A stretch of 5,426 bases of DNA from Planctomycetota bacterium (GTDB lineage: Bacteria > Planctomycetota > UBA11346): contig JACDEN010000232.1 of NCBI GenBank assembly GCA_013816415.1, positions 1-5,426 on the forward strand, read 5' to 3'. Below are positions 1 through 5,426 of this stretch, piece after piece (position 1 is the stretch's first letter; each line of letters opens with the position of its first letter). The position numbers and the translations under genes are program-made. The notes below the pieces were generated by a model, which saw nothing but the letters and a program-made list of their open reading frames with translations, was not told the DNA's origin and searched no databases.

Positions 1-1201
1 GGGCTATGCCCAGCTCGAGCTGAGCGAACGCGGCGCGCGGCCGTTGCGGCCGTACCAGCAGGAGGCCCTGACGCTGTGGCTCGAGGCGAAGAAGCGCGGC
101 GTGGTGGTGCTGCCGACCGGGGCGGGGAAATCCTACGTCGCGCTCAAGGCGATCCTCGCCTGCGCGCGTTCGGCGCTGGTGCTCGCTCCGACCATCGACC
201 TGGTGCAGCAGTGGGCGCACGATCTCGAGGCGCGCCTCGGCTGCGAGATCGGCCAGTACGGCGGCGGCGAGAAGAACCTCAAGCCGATCACCGTCTCGAC
301 CTACGATTCGGCCGTGCTGTTCATGCCGTTCCACGGCGACAAGTTCGGCCTGCTGATCTGCGACGAATGCCACCACCTGCCGGCCGGGGTCACGCGCCTC
401 GCCGCCGAATCGTGCCTCGCGCCGTTCCGCCTCGGACTCAGCGCGACGCCTGAACGCGCCGACGGCCAGCACGGACTACTCGACCTGCTGCTCGGCCCCG
501 AGGTGCATCGCTCGCACATCGGCGAACTCGAAGGCAATTTCCTCGCGTCCTACCAGGTCGAGGTCGTCCACGTCGCCTTGGACCCCGACGAGCAGGAGAG
601 CTACACCGCGAACCGCAAGGAGTACCTCGCCTTCGCGCGCAAATCCGGCGTGGATTTCGGCGCCGCCGACGGCTGGGCGCGCTTCATCGCCGCCGCCGCG
701 CGCGACCCCCAGGGCCGCACCGCGATGCGCGCTTACCGCGAACAGAAGCGCCTGTCGCGCGCGAGCCGCGCGAAATTGCGCGCGCTTTGGGACCTGCTGC
801 GCGACCACGCCGGCGAGCGCACCCTGGTCTTCACCGAGGACAACGACACCGCCTACGAGATCGGCCGCAGCTTCGTGCTGCCGGTGCTCACCCACCGCAC
901 CAAGGGCGCCGAGCGGAAGGCGCTGCTGAACGCCTTCCGCAGCGGCGAATTGCCGGTGCTGGTCGCGAGCAAGGTGCTCAACGAAGGCGTCGACGTCCCC
1001 GAGGCCTCGGTCGGCATCGTGGTCAGCGGCTCGGGCAGCGTGCGCGAACACGTGCAGCGCCTCGGCCGCATCCTGCGCCCCGCGGTCGGCAAGGTCGCGA
1101 TGCTCTACGAGATCCTCTCGGCGAACACCGCAGAGGCATACACGTCGGAACGGCGCCAGCGCCACGCGGCGTTCGGGCAGGAGGAGGCGGGGTGGGAATG
1201 A
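1..1201 (+). CDS. XPB/Rad25-like superfamily 2 DNA helicase, 5' end outside window
   Basis: ATP-dependent DNA translocase/helicase of the XPB type; in archaea and eukaryotes this family opens DNA in nucleotide excision repair. The frame (starting at base 2) is open to the left edge and reads GYAQLELSERGARPLRPYQQ, so the true start lies upstream. The TTG at 44 is not the start: it encodes the Leu of the conserved LRPYQQEAL segment. Numbering from that Leu: Walker A PTGAGKS 24-30, DECH box 107-110, SAT 133-135 followed by PERADG, a helical insert about 180-250 at the position of the XPB thumb, motif IV region TLVFTED about 260, motif V NEGVDVPEA from 313, motif VI QRLGRILRP from 338. The layout follows archaeal XPB closely as I recall it. 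The XPB 'RED' triad after motif III reads RAD (138-140). Any N-terminal damage-recognition domain would be off-window. A DUF790 gene follows on the same strand, the classic XPB partner. Family assignment is firm; the cellular role is inferred. Confidence 0.93.
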   Translation, partial: GYAQLELSERGARPLRPYQQEALTLWLEAKKRGVVVLPTGAGKSYVALKAILACARSALVLAPTIDLVQQWAHDLEARLGCEIGQYGGGEKNLKPITVSTYDSAVLFMPFHGDKFGLLICDECHHLPAGVTRLAAESCLAPFRLGLSATPERADGQHGLLDLLLGPEVHRSHIGELEGNFLASYQVEVVHVALDPDEQESYTANRKEYLAFARKSGVDFGAADGWARFIAAAARDPQGRTAMRAYREQKRLSRASRAKLRALWDLLRDHAGERTLVFTEDNDTAYEIGRSFVLPVLTHRTKGAERKALLNAFRSGELPVLVASKVLNEGVDVPEASVGIVVSGSGSVREHVQRLGRILRPAVGKVAMLYEILSANTAEAYTSERRQRHAAFGQEEAGWE

Positions 1202-1206
1202 CAGCC

Positions 1207-1311
1207 GTTCTACGTTCTGAGTGCTGCCTTCTGGTGGGGACGGCATGGCGGAGAACTTCGTCGCGGGCTCTGCCGTCAACACAGCACGTAGAACTCTGCA
1301 CGCAGAACGTA
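1207..1311. repeat. Imperfect inverted-repeat element made of degenerate 7-bp units
   Basis: This element fills most of the 118-bp gap between the helicase and the DUF790 gene. Outer arms: TACGTTCTGAGTGCTG (1211-1226) against CTGCACGCAGAACGTA (1296-1311), 14 of 16 positions complementary. Alternative pairings also exist: GTTCTACG (1207-1214) with CGTAGAAC (1287-1294), and GTGCTG (1221-1226) with CAGCAC (1282-1287). An inner pair is GACGGCA (1239-1245) with TGCCGTC (1271-1277). The right arm reads as heptamers AGCACGT, AGAACTC, TGCACGC, AGAACGT; the left arm, read on the minus strand, gives AGCACTC, AGAACGT, AGAACGG. No transposase is present. It resembles a non-autonomous dispersed repeat (REP- or MITE-like). 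Whether it recurs in the genome cannot be seen here. Confidence 0.7.
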
Positions 1312-1319
1312 TTTTCCTT

Positions 1320-2537
1320 ATGCTGACCCGCGACCTCCTGCGTTTCCAGCTGCGCGACGGCGAGGTGGTGCCGAAGCTGCTGCGCGCGACGCCGGCGAAC
1401 GTCGATCTCGCCGAACGGTTGATCGCCTTCTGGGCCGCCGGCGTCGGGCAGCGACGGGGCGAACTCGAGGACGCGGTGATGCCGGTGATGCATCAGAGCC
1501 GCGCGCTGGTGGTGGCGCGTGGGTTCAACAAGTTGATCCTCGACGGCTGCACGTTCGCCGAGGCGGCATCGGCCGCGGAGCTGCGCACGCGCGCGTTCGC
1601 CGCATCCGCGCTGCTGCTGTCCGCGCCGGCGATCACCTCCGACGACCATGCCGGCGCGGTCGCGGCGGCGGTCGGTCTCGCAGCGATGGATCTGCGCACG
1701 CAGCTGTACGGCGATCTCCCGGACTTCGAGGTGCTCGAACAAGCGCCGCAGCTGAGCGCGGCCCGCCTGATCGAGCGCTACAACCTCGCCCTCTGCCAGG
1801 GCCTGCTGCTCACCGCGAAGTCGCTGCGCGTCTCGATCAGCGACGCCGACGTCGGCGTGCGGCGCCGGCTGCTCAAGGCGCTGCGCTTCCGCCGGCTGCT
1901 CGCCGAGGTGCTGGTCGACGCGGAGGGGATCCTGCGTCTCGACATCTCCGGTCCCGGCAGCGTGCTCGATCAGGCCTCGCGGTACGGACTGCAGCTCGCG
2001 CAATTCCTGCCTGCGTTGGCGTGCGCTGGCGGGTGGCGCGCCGAGGCCCAGGTCACGGTATCCAGTCGCATCACTCCGCGCGCCACCGGCACCCTGCGTC
2101 TGTCGCACGAACTGGGACTCGTCGGCGACAGCGCGTTCCTCGGCTTCGTGCCGCCCGAATTGCGCGACCTCGAGCGTACGCTGGTCGCGCGCTTCCCGGA
2201 CTGGACATTCCGCGAGCCCACGCTGATGACCATCCGCGGCGGTGATCGTGGCGGCGAGCTGGTGGTGCCCGACCTCGAGATCACCACTGGCGGGCGGACC
2301 ATCTCGGTCGAACTCTTCCATCGCTGGCACGGCGCGTCCCTGGTCAAGCGCATCGGGCAGCTCGAGCGCGGAGAGATCCCGCACCTGGCGATCGGCGTCG
2401 AACGCGCGCTCGCGCGCTCGCCGGCCATCGCGCCGCTGATCGCATCGGCCGGCTTCGTCCGCCATGGATTCCAATTCAACGACATTCCCTCGCCGCGTGC
2501 GCTCGCCGAGACCGTCGAGCGATTGGCGAAGACCTAG
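1320..2537 (+). CDS. DUF790 family nuclease, Bax1-like partner of XPB
   Basis: Predicted 405-residue DUF790 protein. Archaeal Bax1, of this family, binds XPB and is a structure-specific nuclease. Recognised by the N-terminus MLTRDLLRFQLRDGEVVPKL (like the usual MLPKELLR start), ERYNLALCQGLLL in mid-protein, then LDISGPGSVLDQASRYGLQL, and a C-terminal PD-(D/E)XK-like core: Glu299 in FREPT, Asp318 in PDLEI, Glu331 in ISVELFHRWHGASLVKRI. The last stretch aligns with the family's usual IEIVGFWTPEYL. The third position of the ExK element is Phe333 rather than Lys; Lys343 might substitute, as family members generally lack Lys there (from memory). The ATG at 1320 is chosen because homology begins there. 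The frame is open further up, with a GTG at 1221 and an ATG at 1245 preceded by a GGTGGGGA ribosome-site-like stretch, but those codons lie in the repeat element. No good ribosome site precedes 1320, so the start is the least certain part. Confidence 0.88.
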   Translation: MLTRDLLRFQLRDGEVVPKLLRATPANVDLAERLIAFWAAGVGQRRGELEDAVMPVMHQSRALVVARGFNKLILDGCTFAEAASAAELRTRAFAASALLLSAPAITSDDHAGAVAAAVGLAAMDLRTQLYGDLPDFEVLEQAPQLSAARLIERYNLALCQGLLLTAKSLRVSISDADVGVRRRLLKALRFRRLLAEVLVDAEGILRLDISGPGSVLDQASRYGLQLAQFLPALACAGGWRAEAQVTVSSRITPRATGTLRLSHELGLVGDSAFLGFVPPELRDLERTLVARFPDWTFREPTLMTIRGGDRGGELVVPDLEITTGGRTISVELFHRWHGASLVKRIGQLERGEIPHLAIGVERALARSPAIAPLIASAGFVRHGFQFNDIPSPRALAETVERLAKT

Positions 2538-2558
2538 GCTTTGGCGGCCGCCGATCGC
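2519..2558. repeat. Inverted repeat straddling the convergent gene ends, possible weak terminator
   Basis: GCGATTGGCG (2519-2528) can pair with CGCCGATCGC (2549-2558), giving 10 pairs with one G-U wobble in plus-strand RNA. The 20-base loop contains the CCTAGG palindrome (2533-2538) that holds both stop codons, and AAG/CTT flanking it could extend an inner stem. No T-run follows on either strand, so it is not a standard intrinsic terminator. It is the only candidate structure for ending transcription where the two blocks collide. In such GC-rich DNA a stem of this size could be chance. Confidence 0.3.
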
Positions 2559-2752
2559 AGGCGTGCTGCGAATGCCGAACTGGCTACCACACCGATGGCG
2601 GCGGTGGTGAGTCCCCCGACCAGGTCCACCGCGTAGTGCTGCTTGGTGGTGAGGATGGTGAGGGCGAAGGCGAGGAACACCGCGCGGATGCCCCATCGCC
2701 ACCGCGGATGCTCGCGCGCGAGCGCCCAGACGATGCGCCGCTGTGCGCTCAC
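2534..2752 (-). CDS. 72-residue PAP2-family C-terminal fragment (lipid phosphatase-like)
   Basis: Small membrane protein starting at a GTG (2752-2750) that overlaps the TGA of the upstream kinase gene as GTGA. It contains an AREHPRWRW loop, a hydrophobic helix about 22-35, the motif LTTKQHYAVDLVGG (about 34-47), a second hydrophobic stretch about 44-60 and a basic tail. TKQHY..D..GG corresponds to the third phosphatase motif (C3) of PAP2/Aur1-type enzymes, which act on phosphorylated lipids. The earlier motifs (K...RP, and PSxH with the second catalytic His) are absent, and I do not find them in other frames just upstream. It is therefore either the remnant of a PAP2 gene shortened from its 5' side or a minimal protein kept by coupling to the kinase gene. 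Alone it should not be a complete phosphatase. The same frame is open far upstream inside the kinase gene, but that part is Ala/Arg/Gly-rich shadow sequence. Its stop shares a CTAG with the stop of the facing DUF790 gene. Confidence 0.65.
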   Translation of the reverse strand: MSAQRRIVWALAREHPRWRWGIRAVFLAFALTILTTKQHYAVDLVGGLTTAAIGVVASSAFAARLRSAAAKA

Positions 2753-4083
2753 CGCGACACCGCCAGCGGCAGGACCGACATCGCTCCGCAGATAGCCGCC
2801 TGGCGCAGCCAGCGCCGCCAATCGGTTGGGCAGTCGCGGATGCCGGGCTGGAAGCGGTCGAAGGCGGTGGCGGCGAGCAGTGTGCCCAGGAGCGCGACCG
2901 CGCTGGCGACGAGCGCCGCGCGCGAGCATCCGGCCGCGGCGACCACCGGCAGCATCACCAGGCCCCATCCCAGCAGCGTCGCGCGCGCGATCAGCACCAC
3001 GCGCGATCGCTGCGGATAGTCGAAGGCCATGCGCGCGACGCCGATGCACGCCAGCTGCGCGGCGTACGCCGCCGCGAACGGCAGCAGCAGATCGGGACGA
3101 TCGAACGAGGCGGCGGCGATCAGCCAGGCGAATCCAGGCGCGGTGACCGCGATCACCGCGTTGATGTCGTGCACGCGCCGGCTGTTGGCTTCCGTCGGCG
3201 GCGACAGCCGCGCGTAGGTCAGGAACACCACCAGCGGCGGCAGCAGCCAGCGCCAGTCGCCGAGCACGCAGCTGGCGTAGCCGGCGAGGGCACCGCCGAG
3301 CAGCGCCGCATCGTTGAGCGTGGTGCGCCAGCGGCAGGTCATCACCAGCAGCACCAGGGCGAGGGCGATGCCGAAGCGCACGCCCATCGCCGTGGCGTCG
3401 AGGTCGAGCCACGCCCGCAGCAGCACGTAGCCCCCGAGCGGTATGAACAGGTTGTCCAATCCGCGCCAGGCGATCGCCTCCATCAGCATCACCAGCAGGC
3501 CGAAGGTGGCGGCGATCAGCAGGGTCTCGGCGCGGCCGAGATCGGTGCCGAGCAGCAGCGGCACGTGCACCGCGAGGAACGCGGTGACGAAGAACGCCAG
3601 CGAACCCTCCCACGATTTGTAGCCCTCGCTGGTGGTGTAGTGCGACTGTCCGTAGCGCACGCCGATCAGCGCCGCGACCGCATCCGCGAGCGCCAGCACC
3701 AGCACCGGCAGCGTGAACAGCTCCCAGCGTCCGCCGCTGAGCCACCGCAGCGCGGCGACCGCGATCGGGAAATAGAATTCGCCGAGCGACACCCGCTGGA
3801 CGCCGTCGAGCACCCCGCCGAGGTGCTGGTGCACCGGCGCCCACCAGCGCACCAGCGCCAGCGCGACGACCGCGCCGGCGGCGAGCAGCGGCACCGGCCA
3901 CAGATCGTGGAACACCCACGGGAAGGACGCGCACATCAGGCCCATGCCGACGTGCACCGCCTTGCGCGCGGCCTCGGGTCCGAGCAAGCGCGCGCGCGCG
4001 GCGAGCTTGACCGCCGCCATCAGCGCGGTGAGTCCGCCGAGGACGGCCCCGATCGCCAGCCACGGATCCACGCGCGGGATCAC
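2749..4083 (-). CDS. Polytopic membrane lipid kinase: phytol/dolichol/DAG kinase-like domain with extra C-terminal membrane half
   Basis: A 444-residue integral membrane protein with roughly a dozen hydrophobic segments. Residues 1 to about 225 match the CTP-dependent phytol kinase/dolichol kinase/DGK1 group, related to CDP-DAG synthases: RKAVHVGMGL (40-49), SLGEFYFPIAV (99-109), ADAVAALIGVRYG (133-145, in place of the usual GD..A..IG..G), KSWEGSLAFF (156-165), then AWRGLDNLFIPLGGY at the domain end. Such enzymes phosphorylate a lipid alcohol (phytol, polyprenol or diacylglycerol) using CTP. About 226-444 is additional: NDAALLGGALAGYASCVLG followed by hydrophobic segments and a Pro-rich loop faintly resembles DUF92, the family of the phytyl-phosphate kinase VTE6. 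That part is a tentative reading. The GTG start (4083-4081) overlaps the TGA of the DUF3419 gene as GTGA, and the end overlaps the PAP2-like gene as GTGA, so translation is probably coupled on both sides. Automated annotation might call it phosphatidate cytidylyltransferase. The substrate cannot be read from sequence. Confidence 0.82.
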   Translation of the reverse strand: MIPRVDPWLAIGAVLGGLTALMAAVKLAARARLLGPEAARKAVHVGMGLMCASFPWVFHDLWPVPLLAAGAVVALALVRWWAPVHQHLGGVLDGVQRVSLGEFYFPIAVAALRWLSGGRWELFTLPVLVLALADAVAALIGVRYGQSHYTTSEGYKSWEGSLAFFVTAFLAVHVPLLLGTDLGRAETLLIAATFGLLVMLMEAIAWRGLDNLFIPLGGYVLLRAWLDLDATAMGVRFGIALALVLLVMTCRWRTTLNDAALLGGALAGYASCVLGDWRWLLPPLVVFLTYARLSPPTEANSRRVHDINAVIAVTAPGFAWLIAAASFDRPDLLLPFAAAYAAQLACIGVARMAFDYPQRSRVVLIARATLLGWGLVMLPVVAAAGCSRAALVASAVALLGTLLAATAFDRFQPGIRDCPTDWRRWLRQAAICGAMSVLPLAVSR

Positions 4084-5189
4084 GCGATCGTCTCGACCAC
4101 GAAGGCGCTGTAGAAGTAGGCCTTGTCCGCCTGCAGCAGCCGGTGGTCGAGCTCGCGCATCGGGATCAGGCGGTCCGCCATCGACTCGGGACGCCGTCTG
4201 GGCGCGAGCATGTTCCAGTAGGCGAGCCGACCGCCGCTGCGCCCGGCGCGCACCAGGCGCGCGAGCAGCGCCTCGTACGCTGCCGGCGACATGTATTCGA
4301 AGATGTCGCTGAGGTTGAAGCGGTCGACCGCGCGGTCGCCGAGCTCATCCAGCGCATCCTCGAGCGCGCCCAGGCGCCAGGTGATGCGGTCGAGACGCGA
4401 ACGGATGATATCGAAGTTCTCTGGCCGCAATGCGAACGGCAGGGCCTCGCGGTGGGTGCCGCACAGCACCCACGTGAGGTAGGGGTTGGCGGCTGGGTCC
4501 AATTCGGTCAGTGCGTGCTTGGTGCGCGCCAGGATACGGTCGGCGACCGAGCCCTCGACGTAGCGGAAGAATTCGGGATCCCGCCCGTGCCGGCCCATCA
4601 CCCGCCGCGAGAAGAAGAAGCGGAACATCAGGCGCCAGCGCCAGGTGTTCCAGGTCCGATCATAGAAGGCGATGCGCGCATCGCGCGCTCCGCCGGCGAG
4701 CATGCGCTCGACCACCGCGCGGCGGTGGACGAAGGGCAGCACGCGGTCGCGGAAAAGTCGAAAGTAGTTCTCGAACTTGCCGGCGCCGCCGATGCCGGCG
4801 CGGATCGCCTCGGCGTGCGCGTCCCAGAAGGCGCGCGCGTCGTCCGAGAGCAGCGGCCGGCAGCGCTGGTAGAGATCCCCACGGTCATCGCCGGGCCGCG
4901 ATCCGATCAGGCGCAAGAGTCCGGCGTGATCGAGTGCTTGGTACGCGGCGACGCGCAGCTCGAGGCAGGCGATCTGCGAGCGGTTGAGGTCCACCGCGAT
5001 CACCCGCGCCGGATCCTTGGCGAGCATCGACAGGCAGTTCTCGCCAGCCGAGGCGATGCCGACGCAGGTGTCGCCGGGCTGGATGTCGAGGCCCGCGAGC
5101 AGCACGTCGGCGTCCTCCCAGCACTGGGCGTAGCGGATCTCGTCGAAGCGCGCGCGCGTCGCGACTTCGGTGCCAGCGGTGTTGGTCAT
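4080..5189 (-). CDS. DUF3419 (BtaA-like) SAM-dependent 3-amino-3-carboxypropyl transferase
   Basis: Predicted 369-residue cytosolic or membrane-associated enzyme. BtaA of this family transfers the 3-amino-3-carboxypropyl group of S-adenosylmethionine to diacylglycerol, forming the homoserine ether headgroup of betaine lipids. Visible hallmarks: IRYAQCWEDADVL (18-30), SAM-binding loop GIASAGENCLSML (44-56), VIAVDLNRSQIACLELR (63-79) with Asp67 as the likely ribose-binding acidic residue, an aromatic/basic stretch WNTWRWRLMFRFFF (180-193) followed by GRHGRDPEFFRYV (199-211), and FNLSDIFEYMS (291-301). The ATG at 5189 is chosen because it overlaps the upstream stop as ATGA, has a GAGG ribosome site 7 bases before it, and because the 25 residues of open frame before it are Arg/Gly/His-rich and overlap the preceding gene. 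No BtaB-like N-methyltransferase domain is fused or adjacent in the window. Family membership is clear; the acceptor lipid is inferred only by analogy. Confidence 0.9.
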   Translation of the reverse strand: MTNTAGTEVATRARFDEIRYAQCWEDADVLLAGLDIQPGDTCVGIASAGENCLSMLAKDPARVIAVDLNRSQIACLELRVAAYQALDHAGLLRLIGSRPGDDRGDLYQRCRPLLSDDARAFWDAHAEAIRAGIGGAGKFENYFRLFRDRVLPFVHRRAVVERMLAGGARDARIAFYDRTWNTWRWRLMFRFFFSRRVMGRHGRDPEFFRYVEGSVADRILARTKHALTELDPAANPYLTWVLCGTHREALPFALRPENFDIIRSRLDRITWRLGALEDALDELGDRAVDRFNLSDIFEYMSPAAYEALLARLVRAGRSGGRLAYWNMLAPRRRPESMADRLIPMRELDHRLLQADKAYFYSAFVVETIA

Positions 5190-5426
5190 GCGCCGGCCTC
5201 GGTGATGCGGCGGACCACGCCGGTGGCGCCGTCGAGCTCGACCAGGTCCCCATCCTTCAGCCACGCCGTCGCGCCCGGTACCGCGACCACCGCGGGGATG
5301 CCGAGCTCGCGCGAGACGATCGCGCTGTGCGACAGCAGGCTGCCGCGTTCGACCACCAGCCCGGCGGCGGCTGGGAACAGCATGATCCAGCCAGGATCGG
5401 TGCGCTCGGCGACCAGGATGCAGCCG
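5186..5426 (-). CDS. PEP-utilizing phosphohistidine swivel domain, C-terminal end of a dikinase-like enzyme, 5' end outside window
   Basis: The frame runs open through the right edge, beginning GCILVAERTDPGWIMLFPAA, so only the last 79 or so residues are present. The Met at 5383 is internal, inside the conserved stretch, and is not the start. VERGSLLSHSAIVSRELG followed by IPAVVAVPGAT is the signature of the mobile phosphohistidine domain of PEP synthase, pyruvate phosphate dikinase and rifampin phosphotransferase; the His in LLSHSA is the expected phosphocarrier. The protein ends about 35 residues after this signature. There is no room for the C-terminal PEP/pyruvate-binding barrel found in classical PpsA and PpdK, so the order is that of rifampin phosphotransferase-like enzymes, where the swivel domain is last. 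The substrate is unknown. Its TGA overlaps the start of the DUF3419 gene (ATGA), which ties it to the lipid genes downstream. Confidence 0.88.
   Translation of the reverse strand, partial: GCILVAERTDPGWIMLFPAAAGLVVERGSLLSHSAIVSRELGIPAVVAVPGATAWLKDGDLVELDGATGVVRRITEAGA
5197..5200 (-). promoter_or_regulatory. Ribosome binding site of the DUF3419 gene
   Basis: GAGG on the minus strand (CCTC on the plus strand) lies 7 bases before the ATG at 5189, inside the last codons of the swivel-domain gene. It supports this start over longer alternatives. The two downstream starts at 4083 and 2752 lack an equally good site and probably depend on reinitiation at their overlapping stops. Confidence 0.6.

Noticed and set aside
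44..46. TTG as start of the helicase
   Set aside because: The frame continues to the left edge and this codon is the conserved Leu of LRPYQQEAL; the gene is cut by the window edge.
1207..1311. CRISPR-like array from the 7-bp units
   Set aside because: The units are far too short, degenerate and contiguous, with no spacers and no cas genes.
1221..1319. N-terminal extension of the DUF790 protein from GTG 1221 or ATG 1245
   Set aside because: The extra residues are encoded by the inverted-repeat element and family homology starts at 1320, although the ATG at 1245 has a fair ribosome site and cannot be fully excluded.
1023..2702. Long minus-strand open frame opposite the helicase end and DUF790 gene
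   Set aside because: Arg/Gln/Asp-rich shadow translation with no recognisable domain, opposite a well-supported gene.
3988..4000. Alternating GC run (13 bases), with a similar run near 5149-5158, as possible Z-DNA
   Set aside because: Both fall in Arg/Ala codons of real genes and are expected at this base composition.
2753..4063. Extending the PAP2-like protein upstream in its open frame
   Set aside because: The upstream part is Ala/Arg/Gly-rich and out of phase with the kinase gene; PAP2-like character appears only after the GTG at 2752.
2743..4113. Long plus-strand open frame opposite the membrane kinase gene
   Set aside because: Its product is a low-complexity Arg/Gln/His/Glu-rich sequence typical of the antisense frame of GC-rich coding DNA; the minus-strand frame has clear domain motifs.

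Overview
The window is about 70% GC by eye and gene-dense, and it encodes bacterial-style proteins throughout. It most resembles chromosomal DNA of a high-GC proteobacterium. A Lysobacter/Luteimonas-like gammaproteobacterium is a guess from composition and the style of the intergenic repeat; no rRNA or marker gene is present to settle it. There are two converging gene blocks.

Plus strand, 1-2537: a helicase-nuclease pair. The first gene enters from the left edge and encodes an XPB/Rad25-type superfamily 2 helicase (P-loop, DECH box, SAT, QRLGR motifs). The second encodes a DUF790 protein, the family of archaeal Bax1, the nuclease partner of XPB. In archaea the two proteins form a junction-processing repair complex; their bacterial role is poorly defined. 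The genes are separated by a 118-bp gap that is almost filled by an imperfect inverted repeat (1207-1311) built from degenerate 7-bp units, which looks like a dispersed repeat element.

Minus strand, 5426-2534: four genes read right to left, each overlapping the next by exactly 4 bp (ATGA, GTGA, GTGA). In transcription order they are: the C-terminal end of a PEP-synthase/rifampin-phosphotransferase-like enzyme carrying the phosphohistidine swivel domain; a DUF3419 (BtaA-like) SAM-dependent aminocarboxypropyl transferase; a polytopic membrane protein whose first half is a phytol/dolichol/diacylglycerol kinase-like domain and whose second half may be DUF92-like; and a 72-residue protein matching only the C-terminal part of a PAP2 lipid phosphatase. 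The tight coupling suggests one membrane-lipid or isoprenoid-alcohol pathway: a soluble phosphotransferase, a headgroup transferase, a CTP-dependent lipid kinase and a phosphatase remnant. No BtaB-like methyltransferase is seen inside the window, so the product need not be the betaine lipid DGTS. This is the best candidate here for an undescribed system.

The two blocks meet tail to tail: their stop codons lie in the same CCTAGG palindrome (2533-2538) and the genes overlap by 4 bp, with no ordinary terminator between them. Apart from the 118-bp gap, the window is essentially all coding. No tRNA, rRNA, CRISPR array, insertion sequence or integrase was found.
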